64,000 nucleotides of DNA from Platycnemis pennipes (Eukaryota; Arthropoda; Insecta; Odonata; Platycnemididae): NCBI GenBank assembly GCA_933228895.1, contig OW121851.1, positions 127,705,624 through 127,769,623 of the forward strand, read 5' to 3'. Positions 1 to 10,748 of this stretch are shown piece by piece (within the stretch, counting starts at the first letter, position 1; each line of letters starts with the position of its first letter). The translations under genes and the position numbers were made by a program. The notes beneath the pieces are model-generated. The model was not told where the DNA came from and made no database searches. It saw only the letters and a program-made list of their open reading frames with translations.

Positions 1-927
1 ATACACTCCATTGTAAAACCTTGGAAACAGGGCGTTTTTTCTGTCAAATTTAAAGGGGAAAATTTTATAATATACTATACAAAAAAAGTTTTTACATAGG
101 ATCAATAATGTTATAAGGCAGTTGAAACATGATTTAATAGTTCAAAACTTAGTTTTCTGCTCAAGAAAAACCGAAAATGAGGAAAAAGTACTTATTTGTT
201 GTCCATTGTCCACCCCTATTTTAGGGGAAGCTGAGGACCTTTTTCTCTTGTTTTTCGCGATAATTTTAAAATCTTCTTCTCCGCTTGATTGCAGCCGAGG
301 GTCCAGGTTCATCTACGTCATGCTTGCCTCGCTACAATGTAGGCTCATTTAACGATCATCTGCACACAATGTGACGTGTTTACCTCGTCGGAAATTCTAG
401 ATGATCTTTCATATAATTGTATCATTTTTCCACTAATCTCCTAAACAAAAGCGGAGTGCTAGCATACAGTGTAGCGCTGTAGGCTTGTCAGCAGACCACC
501 CGGGTTCAAATAAGCTGGTTCATAATTAGATCAATGCATTCTTTCAGATCAATTAATCCCACTGTGAAGTCTTTGGACAACCTCAGCAAAAAAAAACTCG
601 AAGTGCGAGGTGGCCCAGGGAAAGGAACAATATGTGAATTTGACATGCAAATGGATAAGTACAGGGTGAGCTCTACACTCACCTATCCAAACCAACCTTC
701 GGGTTGAAGCACTGAGTGAGTGTGATTATTTCATGAACGGTGGAGCAATAGAAAGAATTCATTGCAGTTTCCGGAGCTATTATGAAAATTTCGCATTAAC
801 AATTGTTAGGAGCTTACAATTTTCGGTACATCTCTGCTCCGTGTAGTACCACATGAAAAACACAGATGCGTCCAACACACAGTTGAACAAATGTGATCAC
901 AACAGCCAAATATTAACTTAGGCCTGT
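1..927. other. Non-coding, nothing firm
   Basis: AT-rich DNA with no coding signal. A weak tRNA-like stretch near 470-516 ends in a B-box-like GGGTTCAAAT, but no matching A box or arm structure is clear, so it is not called. Confidence 0.4.
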
Positions 928-1091
928 GGTTTAAATAAAAAGGCCCATAAAAGACCCGCCACGCAGAAAAAGTCCCAAAAAGTCTCTAAGAAAGTCATTA
1001 AATAAAATGGTTTAAATGGTTTAAATAAAAAGGCCCATAAAAGTCCCGCCACGAAGAAAAAGTCCCAAAAAGTCTCTAAGAAAGTCATTAA
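928..1091. repeat. Two-copy tandem repeat, 90-bp period
   Basis: Bases 928-1001 recur at 1018-1091 with only two mismatches; a 16-base spacer completes the 90-bp period. The - strand frame through both copies stays open (918-1139) and repeats the peptide TFLETFWDFF, but this is a by-product of the duplication. No protein family is recognised. Confidence 0.85.
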
Positions 1092-1432
1092 AAACTGTTT
1101 CATTTGATGGGATTGGTGAAGATTTGCATTTAAAACCACATTTAAGTCCCACTTTTACAAAAAGTCAAAAGACTTTTTTTCCGCGCTCTAATCATTATTT
1201 CCCTAAGTTTTTTACTTGATGTTTTCATTTAATTCCCATTGATTCTCTTTTCTTCTGTTCTATTGTAGTTAGCATAATTTACGTGTCCTTTTGGTTTTCG
1301 TTTTAAGTTGCCGAGCCATATGTTCGAAAAGGGAAGTTTATTTCTTTGTGACTAATCTCTTTTATTCCCTTTTCCTCTTCTTTGCTTTATAACACTTTGT
1401 TCTGAATATACCGTGAAAGGTGAAAATTCATT
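1092..1432. other. Non-coding, nothing recognised
   Basis: T-rich, low-complexity AT-rich DNA without an ORF, repeat or RNA signal that I can support. Confidence 0.4.
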
Positions 1433-1523
1433 TCTACATAATTCCCTGCGTGCCACGGTAAGGGTGTGCGGCATTGGATGAATCCTCACCAAATACGCGC
1501 TACCTATCATGCAAATTTTTAAC

Positions 1524-1536
1524 TATTAATATATTA
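1524..1536. repeat. Candidate target-site duplication, left copy
   Basis: TATTAATATATTA occurs here and again at 2173-2185, directly beside the right end of the Penelope-like element. A 13-bp duplication is plausible for this class. The AT-rich content lowers certainty. Confidence 0.55.
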
Positions 1537-1568
1537 TATATGATCTCGTTCTTTCTCGGCGAATGATG

Positions 1569-1624
1569 TTTAAAAAACATTCTCGGGTTTCTAGCCGAGT
1601 AAGATGTTTTTTTGCTAACGTTTC
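1569..1624 (-). repeat. Inverted terminal segment, left arm
   Basis: This is the reverse complement of 2117-2172 with one mismatch near 1612. It stops at GAAAC on the minus strand, inside the hammerhead, so only the ribozyme's 3' half was copied here. Confidence 0.85.
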
Positions 1625-2056
1625 ATTCATAAACCACCGAAAAAACTGCGTGGCGATTTAGTGCGCGTCAAGGACGAATTGGGACTCAAAACACCTGGAG
1701 TTTACCGTATACCTTGTCAGTGTGGAAAAATATACATCGGAGAGACAGGGCGCACAATAGAGACCCGGATAAAAGAGCACAGGAGATGTATTAGGTTGTT
1801 TCACCCCGAAAAATCTGCCTTGGCTGAACACAGCTTATCAGAAGATCACATCATCTCCTTCGATGAGGCTCGCTTGGTGTTCAAAACAAATGGGTATTGG
1901 GATCGTCTCCTTAAAGAGGCCGTAGAAATCAGGCTGGAAGACAACACGTTAAATCGTGATGCTGGGAACATCATCAGCAAAGAATGGAAACGGTTAATTC
2001 GAAAAATAACGGAAAAAAGGAGACAACAATGCCCCCCGGATAAGACGGCTATATAA
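1625..2056 (+). pseudogene. Penelope-like GIY-YIG endonuclease domain (partial)
   Basis: This is the C-terminal end of a Penelope-like reverse transcriptase-endonuclease; the reverse transcriptase is missing through 5' truncation. The frame is open from the inverted-segment junction at 1625 to a TAA ending at 2056, with no internal stop. A GTG at 1661 could be read as a start, but the family reading PPKKLRGDLVRVKDELGL begins upstream, so no real start is present. The GIY-YIG core is GVYRIPCQCGKIYIGETGRT, followed by the helix TRIKEHRR with the conserved Arg, then KSALAEHS and the distal AVEIRLED containing the conserved Glu. In intact elements this domain nicks target DNA to prime reverse transcription. 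The fragment alone cannot transpose. Confidence 0.85.
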
Positions 2057-2084
2057 GCGCGGGCGGAATGCCCTGCAAGCTTTA

Positions 2085-2129
2085 TTGCTCTGAGGACGAT
2101 GGAGGAGTATTCCATCGAAACGTTAGCAA
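2085..2129 (+). ncRNA. Hammerhead ribozyme variant lacking helix III (Penelope-associated)
   Basis: Helix I strand TTGCT (2085-2089) precedes the core box CTGAGGA (2090-2096, fits CUGANGA). One extra base (2097) follows, then a six-bp helix II, GATGGA (2098-2103) with TCCATC (2111-2116) around a seven-base loop. Then come GAAA (2117-2120), CGTT (2121-2124) and AGCAA (2125-2129), which pairs with the first strand. There is no room for a helix III hairpin: GAAAC runs straight into the GTT cleavage triplet. Such minimal hammerheads are known in Penelope-like elements and cleave as dimers. Cleavage is predicted after 2124. Confidence 0.8.
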
Positions 2130-2172
2130 CAAAACATCTTACTCGGCTAGAAACCCGAGAATGTTTTTTAAA
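2117..2172 (+). repeat. Inverted terminal segment, right arm
   Basis: This is the 3' terminal part of the Penelope-like element. It starts at the hammerhead GAAA box and runs to the target-site duplication at 2173. The same segment is inverted at 1569-1624. Confidence 0.85.
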
Positions 2173-2185
2173 TATTAATATATTA
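2173..2185. repeat. Candidate target-site duplication, right copy
   Basis: TATTAATATATTA directly abuts the end of the terminal segment and matches 1524-1536 exactly. Confidence 0.55.
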
Positions 2186-2730
2186 GTTATTTTTCGTTAA
2201 ATTATAACAATTTTTAAAAAATATTTAAAAGCAGAGTCAATACGTGTAAAAGGCCTGTTCAACTAACACTACTGCTTGGCTTTATTCGGACATGTAACTA
2301 ACTGTGATAATTATCTATACATTTGTGAAAATAGTTTTGAATATATTCATTATAATTCAGATCCCTAACTGTACGGGGAAAGAAGGTACCATAGACATGA
2401 CGTCTGCCGGTTCATCAATCGATTTTCCTGATTTTAGGTTTATGATCAGGTCCATTTTTAGTAAGTCGTAGTTCGCAAAACAGGCCTAACGTCACCAGTT
2501 CAAAACGATTTTTAAAAGTCACCAGTTCACGTCTTACATTACAAAGAGATATTTTTCAACCTACGGATTGATAACGATTTCCTTTTAAGTTAATCTAATA
2601 CACAGGGTCGACTAAGGTGGTTATCGTACATTCCCCTTAATTAATATTACCTATTTTCACAGCACACGCCTCAGTTCTTTATTTAAGCCTATCTCGTAAG
2701 GATCCGATATACTGGCAGTGTATTCAAAAT

Positions 2731-4464
2731 GAGGTCTAACTAGGGAGATAATATCAGTTAGCTAAAAATTAGTTTATAATTAGTTGCTCTCACTCACCAT
2801 TTTGGTTAGAGCTTGATTAAATGTACCTTTCCTGACATGACCAAGCCTTGAGTTGGTCATTTTGGGAGGTGACCGACAATTAAGGTAATTTTTTCTCTCT
2901 ACTGCTAACATAATATTTCATCTTCTGTCGTGTGTTATATGCAGTAAGGGAATTTGGTACTTTTCCAGGTATTGTATGATTTCTCCGTTGAGATCATAAT
3001 TCCATTAATATTTCAGCTCTCTTATCGACTCTCTTTAAGTTCACACATAACGCATAAAATGGTGGGTTTGCTTCAACCAGTTCCCATTTCTTACCCTTTG
3101 GAAGAAAAAATCATATTATCTCGTCACCATTTCCTATACGCAATCTGATTACGCAGGAGAGCAAAATCAAGCATGAATTAAATCTTTCGTATTAGGCTTC
3201 TCGTTCAAAATGCCGGTGTCTGTTAATTGAAATTACTCACATTTCATTAGATATATTTTCAGGATTTATTGTTAGTGGCTGGGAAGCCTGCATAAAAGAT
3301 AAATCAAATTTAATTAAACCTCCCCCTGTTAGTGATATTATTGCATGAGTTATGAAAGTCAAATATCATAAGACTCAAATCTTCTGTCATGTGGATGTAA
3401 CATAAAAGCGAGTACTTGACTTCTAAAGAGGATCACTAATTAAACTGACAGTTTTAGGCCTTACTTGGTGGCAATTCGTAATTCTAAGACTGAAGCTTAA
3501 TTAATAAACGGTGTGGATAATACTATTCCACATTTTTCCCTTCCAAAAGAGGACCTAGGCAGACTACTATTGCAATTTTCCTGCTAAATGAGCAATTGAA
3601 CCAATTATATATTATTATAAAATTGCCTCAATGTGTGTGTTAATGCATGGAAATGGATATGTCGTACATATTTTACTCCAATAGAAATATCACTCTTTGA
3701 TAGTAAAATCTGGAGTTATTTCGGCATATATATCGGGAAATTGGAGATTTATGAATAGTAATTGCAAAGCCGCATAATTTTCATTAGCAGAATATACGTT
3801 AATGTCAACGCACTGCAGTATGTGTCAATTTAGCTTGCAACGGTGTCGCATTTGCTAGTAAATTGTAAATCGGTCCCATGTTCTTATAGTTCTGCAACCA
3901 GCAGTAAAAATAAGAGTTGGGTAGGTTTATATACGGTAGAAGAGTAAGAAAAGTATTTGAAAAACAGTCGTAACATCAAAGTCGCGTTAACTGATCATAG
4001 TATGTTTCAAATAGCACCGTCCATCTTTTGCCATTACCCTCCAATATTTACCTACCGATGGTATTGCATATTATTTTTACGAAGTGAAACTCAAATTTTT
4101 AAGTGAATTTTTCACTTAATATCTTCTACCGTGACCTTATATTCATCTTTAATCTTTTTCCTGCGTCACAAAAGATCTTCTATCTTATCATGGCTCTGAG
4201 CATCTTTACACAGATATTTCTACAGATTTACACAGATATATCTCATTTTATATTTTACTGCCTCGTATCCGAGCCTTATGCCCATAAATCTGGAGAACAA
4301 AGAGTGAATTGGTTAAAATAATAAGAAATTTTAAACATTTTTGCATTATATACAGAAAGAATGAAAGAATATGATTAATATTTAGTTCTTTCACTGAGCG
4401 AAAGAAAAGCTCTTTCGCTACCATAAATTGAAAAAGTCCATTTAAACCAATTTAAATACATAAT
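2731..4464. other. Non-coding, nothing recognised
   Basis: AT-rich DNA without supported coding frames. Open frames at 2954-3148 and 4103-4321 have low-complexity, hydrophobic translations with no recognisable family. This is probably intronic or intergenic. Confidence 0.4.
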
Positions 4465-4490
4465 TGGCGCCAGGAATCGAACCCGGTCCC
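4465..4490 (-). repeat. tRNA-like (SINE head) fragment
   Basis: Read on the minus strand, this gives a T-arm: CCGGG, loop TTCGATT, then CCTGG, with the pol III B-box consensus GGTTCGATTCC. No full cloverleaf is visible. It is best explained as a tRNA-derived SINE fragment. Confidence 0.5.
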
Positions 4491-4539
4491 TGAGCCTTTT
4501 TTGTATAGCCTATAGTACCTTCTAGTGGATACGCTAGAA

Positions 4540-4655
4540 TCCTACAAAATTTCAGCTCAATCGGTTGAGTAGTTTTTGAGGAGATGCGTAACATAAATCT
4601 GGCTGGCTGACAGACAGACAGACACCACTCTATTTTTATATATTAGTAGATATGA
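4540..4655 (+). mobile_element. Retroelement 3' tail
   Basis: The stretch TTCAGCTCAATCGGTTGAGT, a short (CAGA)n run at 4611-4624 and a terminal TATATTAGTAGATAT resemble the 3' ends of LINE/SINE families widespread in insects. No coding part is attached. The clade cannot be decided from the tail alone. Confidence 0.5.
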
Positions 4656-7017
4656 TAAGCTTTAGTTCTGCATATTTCATAATCATTTTATTTTTCAATT
4701 ATATTGGTTCGTCAATAAAAGCCTCACATGCATACGAAACTTTATCAGACGCAGGAACTGTAAATAAAAGATTTGAAAAAAATTTCATCGCAGCAACTAA
4801 GTGAGTGAAAGTAGCTGTACAATTTTAGTTTGGTTTATAATAATTCCTTTAAAAAGTGGTTACTGTAGTCATGCTCTGAAAGGGCACGTCGAAAATATAG
4901 AGAGCCCAATTTATTGAAGCAAAGCTTTAAGTAAACTATTATTATGGTAATTATAAATATTTACTCAATAAAAATAAAGTAGGAAATGGGCATTTTAGCT
5001 CTACTGGCCATTGAATAAACTAACAAAGGAAAAAAAGCTCCCATGAGCGCACTGATTTTTGCAGGAAGCGAAGCATCGCTCGTGAAAGGAAAACACGTGG
5101 AGGATTAGCGTTAGGGTGGCCCACTCGTATAGGGATTTTGATGTAGGCACCTTTGAAGGACGCTTGATTTTCTAGCGTGGTGGAACCTTTACAGAGTGAG
5201 CTCCATTACCGCTAATTCTTCATGAATTTTCCTCTCATGTGTGTGCAGAAGAAAATTGAGAGGCCATTGGAGTGCTCTCCTTTGTTTGTTTAGTTTATAT
5301 TATCAATTTTTTTGTAAAATTGTGTATGCGCAAAGGGGATTCGATTCGACTATTTGAAATGAAGATTTTTTTCCGAGTTTCAGCGAAGTACGTCTCACAA
5401 ATATTTTCATAGTCATATTAATTAGAGTTGGTTATTGACATTCTAGTTTTTAAAAATATGCTTACGTAACTGTTTGAATTGCATTTATGTTTAATCAAGT
5501 GTAATGGTACTTATCGTTGCATTTACATTAATGTAAACAGGACTAGCGAAATAAACTTTTCTTATTTGTAATAATCACGCAGTTCAATGGCTTTACTGAT
5601 TATTTTGTGCATTTAAGTGTATTCTCTAGTGAAATAGTCCTCGCAATGCAACGTTAGTCATTTGCGATCATTTTCTACTTTCTGTCAGAACTGCCTTATA
5701 ATATAATTGTGGGGTGCATTTTCCTCTTTACGCGCTGTTATAGTTGCTAGTATATTATATTTAATAAGTGGATTATATTTAAATTATCCCTCAAACACAG
5801 ACCGTATATTTTCTTTTGCTGGTATGAACAATGAGGGATATGCGAAGTATGTTCATTTTTATTTATAGAAATATTTTTGCCTGTGGGGAATCAAAGATTT
5901 TGAACAACATTTTTCATGCATTAATTAAATTAAAAAGATAATTTTTACTACTCCATATCGTGCTTATTAACTTGGAATTGGAATATGGAATTGGTTACAA
6001 TGTGTTTATCTCATATATTTTTTATGGATAGTACGAGTATATTTTCAATGCAATCCTTGATGTGAAAATTCTTGATCATCTGAAGAAATAAACCTGTGTA
6101 TTGAAGGAAATTTTTGAAGTTAAGTTAAATTATGGAAATGTTAGCGATTTAGCATTTTGCATTTTCTTGCAGTCATCAATTAAAGTGAAATAACAAGGTT
6201 TTTGGTGTACATTTTTAGAGGTTTCTTTTTTTTATACTTACTTCTCTCTCTTCTTCTCACCCCGCTATTTTTCGGCATCAACTCTAAAGCATTCGGTTTG
6301 AGAGATAATGGGCTGCTTGAGGAGCTTCGCTTATTATCAAAGTATTTTGTTTCAACTATAGTAAAACTGCAATATTACTTTTTTTAATTCATATTAAGTA
6401 TATGCATATTTACGTTTGACTCTTTGTTTCAGTGTTTCTTGAGTTCAAACTGGGTCAGTGATATCATCTAATATACCTGGGTCATTCCATGTCAAATCGA
6501 CCTGGAGATTGCCTTTTGGGAGACCGATTTTGACAAAATTTTGTTTATTTTATATATGTTGTAGACAAAACCCTCCTCTATAAATTAAGAAAGTAAGCTA
6601 GGAGTAATATTTCATTTAAGAAAGAAAAATATTTTTAGTGTAGGCGTAACGCCCGTCAGTGGCCGCGGCGTCAGGCCGATGTTACTCTGGTGTCTTCAGA
6701 TCTCAGCACACTGTCTCTTTCATCTTTTTCTCACCAATTTCAACCGTAAATAATCTCTTAAACCCCCTTTGCCTGTGCTATTCCCCATTCGCTTCCCGTA
6801 GATGTGACCACCGCTCTAGAATGCACGAGGGCGGAACCAGGACTTACAGCGGTCAGCCTCCGAGAGCAATAGACAAACCTCATCTCGTCTTTGGTTGCTA
6901 AACTGGCTGTTTACTTGATCTATGGAATATTTTTTAGCAATAGCAGGTGTAATCCTACGATTTCCAAGTCTTGTTCAAACTGCTTTTTTCCTGGGAGTAC
7001 TGACTTGATACTTGTTC
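4656..7017. other. Non-coding; one widespread-repeat motif
   Basis: No gene signal. At 6480-6500 the sequence GGGTCATTCCATGTCAAAT resembles a motif that I recall as recurrent in arthropod repeats; I cannot assign it to a named family. The rest is AT-rich single-copy-looking DNA. Confidence 0.35.
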
Positions 7018-7110
7018 TGATTTGATTTGAGTCATCAACCGAAACGTTGGCAGATTGGTAGGATATCCCGAGAAGATTATACGAATATTTTTCGCCGGAA
7101 AAGAGATCAA
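7018..7110 (+). mobile_element. Degenerate Penelope-like terminal remnant
   Basis: CGAAACGTTGGCAG at 7040-7053, followed by CCCGAGAAG, has the same order as the terminal segments of the two Penelope-like elements (GAAACGTT...GGC, then CCCGAGAA). Upstream, TTGAT and ATCAA could form a helix II, but the CUGANGA box is degraded to CTGATTTGA. The ribozyme is therefore probably dead. No GIY-YIG coding piece is attached. Confidence 0.4.
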
Positions 7111-7189
7111 GAGTGCTTCTCAGTTTCCCTGGGCAATATTCACTGAGGCACCCAGCTGTTATAAGGAACGTCCAAAGTCCCTAAATCTG

Positions 7190-7630
7190 TGCCCCCACAC
7201 ATGACCCGCGTTTTGCCTGAATTGGTCCATTCTGCGCTCGTCCGCTCGCACCGCCCGGCTCCTGGCTCACGTCCCTACGGGCGCTTTTAATTTGTCGTCG
7301 GACGCAGCGGGCGGCACGGGGACAAGTCGCTTCATTGAATTGATTTCCGTAGAGCGGGGGATGCAGAGACCGTCGTGCCGTGAATCCATTACGGGAATTC
7401 TCATTTGTCACACAGTGTGACGACCTCGGGTATAAGAGCTCTACCCCCGCCAGGGAGGAGACGGGGGGAGCAATGGGACTAATACAGTCGTTCGTCGTAC
7501 GTGCGGGTCTCCAAGAATCTCAGGTGAAGGAGGGGGGCGTCGGCCAGACCCACCCTCCTAATGGATCCCTGTCTCTCCTTTCCAACCCTTCCCCCAACAA
7601 ACCCATCTCTGCTGGATTCCCGACGTGAGG
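7190..7630. other. GC-rich block with TATA-like motif
   Basis: This is markedly richer in G+C and CpG than its surroundings. TATAAGAG occurs at 7431-7438, and a donor-like CAGGTGAAG lies near 7521-7529. This could be a promoter or 5' exon, but no protein family is recognised in any frame. The functional reading is inference. Confidence 0.3.
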
Positions 7631-7639
7631 ACTGTTCTT

Positions 7640-8018
7640 TCTAAGGACGTCAGTGAAATCGTTTTACCGCGTTGACGGAATGCTAGGGTGGATTGAATCT
7701 CAAAGCATCTCCTTCTTCGTAGGCGTTTTTGCCTTCAAGTGTGAGGATACGAGATATTGGTGCTTAGTGAATGCATTTTGTTTCAGCCGCCGCATTTCGT
7801 ACTCTTTTACTGCAGACTATGCCCTTATGTCTACCATTCACGTCACTCTTCAAAGAGTTTTGAACATGTTTAAGGAAATATTTTAATTCTTTGATGGATG
7901 CATGAGATTAGAAAATATGTGCACCATCATTAGGATTTGTTGTTATAGAAAATAAGTTCAAGTGCTAATGCGGATGTTTTTAGCCAAGAATTTCGTTTAG
8001 AAAACTTCACTGGATGTG
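7640..8018. other. Non-coding, nothing recognised
   Basis: An open + strand frame (7653-7886) has no recognisable family and no supporting start context. Confidence 0.35.
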
Positions 8019-8094
8019 CAGGGTGCGGCAAAATAACTTCCTTTTTTATATGGATATATCCACTTAAAAAAGGAAGTTATGTTGCCGCACCCTG
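8019..8094. mobile_element. Palindromic MITE, copy 1
   Basis: Arms 8019-8047 and 8066-8094 are 29-bp inverted repeats with one mismatch, beginning CAGGGTGCGGCAA. The spacer contains the perfect 12-bp palindrome TGGATATATCCA (8051-8062). TA follows the right end. The same element occurs at 61969-62043. The size and perfect foldback suggest a non-autonomous, mariner-type MITE. Its transposase source is not in this window. Confidence 0.8.
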
Positions 8095-10748
8095 TATATT
8101 TGAAGCACAAAATGTAATTTTCGGTCTTACTTATATTAGTAACGCAATAATCTAATTTTTACTGAAAAACAGGGGAATGCAATTCTTCAGGCGATCAGGT
8201 AGCAAGTGATTCCAATCTGATTTTATTTTTGCACGCTACTTAGTCGAAACCCCTACCAATATGAGGAAGATAAATGAGTTTGATAAACAACACGGAAAAT
8301 CTATATCTGCTGAGTCTCCTACAAGTAGCCTCGAGGAGGGGAGGCCGGTATAGCATTTTTATGCTTTTCGATATCATTTGACTTGCAAATTTTACAAAGA
8401 TCAACCTATATTTACTAAAGCTAATGTCCATATTTCTACACCTAGACACATTTTATTCATACATAAATGGAAAATGATATGATATAAATTATCAGTAGTT
8501 CTTTAAAATATTTCCTTTCAAAGCCAATCTTACTGAATTCAGTATCGTCAACGTTAGTTTTATGAATTTTATTCATCATACTTTTACATTTTGATGAAAG
8601 AAAGTTGTTTGCTTTCTAATTAGTCTCAGGGTACCTCATCAGACATTCATTGAACGAGTGGTCAATTCAGCGAATCCTGCGAGCTTCAAATCATGACTTT
8701 CTCCGAGTGTTGAAGCTTAGCTGATCAGGGATGGACATTTTAATGCATGTGATATCTAACTTATTTTAACAAGGACAAATAATTAAGACTCATATTTATT
8801 TTATTCAATAAATCCTCTGATATTGCTTAGCAAATCCTGATATTCTCAAAGGGAAGCTATTTCCCAGTGTCACTATTAAAGACGTGTTTAAAAAATTCAA
8901 TTTCTTATAAATGTTCGCGTAACACTTTTTTGCAACAATAATATAGTTAATTTTATTCATATTTGACGTTATTTCGGCTAGGGCAGGCTTCGATGAATTA
9001 CTTCTGCTGTGGTTTCCTTTTTGTCGCACACTTTTAATAAATACTTCGTCTTTATTCCGTTTATTTCCCCAGGATATCATTCTTGATCCCTATTAATTCC
9101 CTACCCTAACATTTCCCTTTAAATCCCTTAAATTTCCTATGCTCTTCCTCCTCACTTTCATTATATTCTACCTTGGATTGCCATCGAAGAATCAGCTTAC
9201 TTTGAACTTCTTCATGCATCTCGCTCTTGATTCTCGCATCCTTCACTCTTTACTTCGTTTTTATTCCTGTCTCAGTTTCTTTATCCTCTCTTAATTCAAA
9301 ATTTCAAAGGCTGCCAATATTTTTACTTTTTTTCCAATTCCGCGGAGACTAGGTCTTAAGTCTCACTTATCCAAGTTTATTTTACGTGAATTATGACAAT
9401 TCCTCTTGCCTGAAGAAGTGTACTAATGCACTTCACATCGTGGTTAAGGACACCCAAGCCGCCGTGCCGTGGTGGACTTTATGATTCACGCTTGTTCCAT
9501 ACCTTATCGACGAAAAACCTTCCCTTGGCCTTTTGATGACGACGATGGTTTAATCCCTGTCCCTCGTCTGAAAAGGGATACCGACAAACGGTGAAGGGCC
9601 TCTAATTGCTCGATTGATGTAATTTGCGAGGCACTTTATGAGTTAAAATCTTTTTAAATTCCGTGCAGCGGGACATGCGTGCATGTCTTTTGAGGCTTGC
9701 GTGCGAGGGTTTGGTCTCTGTGCAAATCACCAACGCCACCTGCAAAGGGCGCTGGGGAAAATCCATTTTCCTGAAGGGGGAAAAATTAAATTTGACCTCG
9801 ATTCAATTAGCGTGCAGGGTAAAATACACCTGAAAAATACCATTTCAATCCTCTTTGATGTTTGTAGAAAATAATGTAAAACTGATATTTCCGCCAGAGT
9901 GAAAATCATGCCTCACAAACCCTGGAGGGATAGGTGACCTGAACTCGGCTAGCCACACCTTTCCGAAATGTGACAGAATTAAAACAAATGACATCAGATA
10001 TTTCAAGGATTCACAATAGAAACATTTTTTCTTAAAAGAATTTCCCAGTAATGAAAATGTTTCGAAAATAATTGTACCAGGTGTCACGTTGTGAATGTTA
10101 TTAATATTAATGATAGGGAATGAACAAATGCAAGTTACTATTTTCACACTAATATTATAAGCCGGTCGACCATAGTATCCTCAAATGAGTGTGACCGTCA
10201 ATGTCCTGAGCCCTGAGGCTCTGTTTTGGCCATTACAATGACACTCAGTTGTCGAAACCATGAAGTTTTTGAAGGTAGTGTGAAAATAGTAACTGATTTT
10301 AGTTAATTTCTCCTCATAGTAAAGATATTATATTTCCACTCCACTCGTAAGTTACTATTCAACTCTATGATTTTATTGAATTATTCATTTATGAGCATTT
10401 ATTTTCCATATATTAATTATTCTATATATTAATTCAGTCAACCTTTTACTTAATGACGTATTAAATTCACTATACTGCGTTATGTAAGATTCAAATGTGG
10501 AGTATTACTTGATGCCACAAAGTACTAGATAAAGATTGTCATGAGGTAATATTAGGTTCGATGCAACAATCTTAGGTTAACTGAAATAGGTAGGTCCTAT
10601 CTTCACATAAGTTATGTAGTTACTAGTTGTGGTAGACGAGAGTAGTTATAGAACTGGTTTTAGGTTATAACTATACTGATTATGGGCAGCTTGCAATTCT
10701 TTTTTTTAAATAAATGATACGGGAACATTTTTTTCTCTTCCGGCGTAG
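8095..10748. other. Non-coding, possibly intronic
   Basis: No supported coding exon. Open frames at 8240-8449, 8805-9080 and 9683-10147 are unrecognised and show no conserved motif. If the exon at 10749 is real, part of this stretch is probably its upstream intron. Confidence 0.35.

Larger units (their letters stand above)
1537..2172 (+). mobile_element. 5'-truncated Penelope-like element with inverted terminal segment
   Basis: The element holds the last part of a Penelope-like ORF (GIY-YIG endonuclease), then a hammerhead motif and a terminal segment. That segment, 2117-2172, recurs inverted at 1569-1624 with one mismatch over 56 bp. The coding frame begins exactly at the inverted-segment junction (1625). 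Inverted terminal fragments and 5' truncation are typical of Penelope-like insertions. A 13-bp direct repeat (1524-1536 and 2173-2185) is the likely target duplication, and the flanks are the CR1-like remnant, so this is a nested, younger insertion. Confidence 0.85.
1433..2730 (-). mobile_element. CR1/jockey-group LINE 3' remnant, split by a Penelope-like element
   Basis: The 3' end lies at 1433-1450, where the plus strand reads TCTACATAATTCCCTGC. This is the reverse complement of the tail shared by the copies at 31677, 29895, 34935 and inside the 22-25 kb elements. At the other end, 2650-2730 translated on the minus strand gives EYTASISDPYEIGLNKEL, matching LEYAASIRDPYETGLNNEL in the copy at 32200-32284. 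This block is a conserved part of the domain after the reverse transcriptase in such LINEs. Frames are broken and the copy is 5'-truncated. The segment 1537-2172 is a later Penelope-like insertion. Confidence 0.7.

Noticed and set aside
480..516. tRNA-like B box
   Set aside because: GGGTTCAAAT alone is not enough; no A box or arm pairing.
1846..2115. Minus-strand ORF of 89 codons
   Set aside because: It overlaps the GIY-YIG reading in antisense and has no family motif; it is a shadow.
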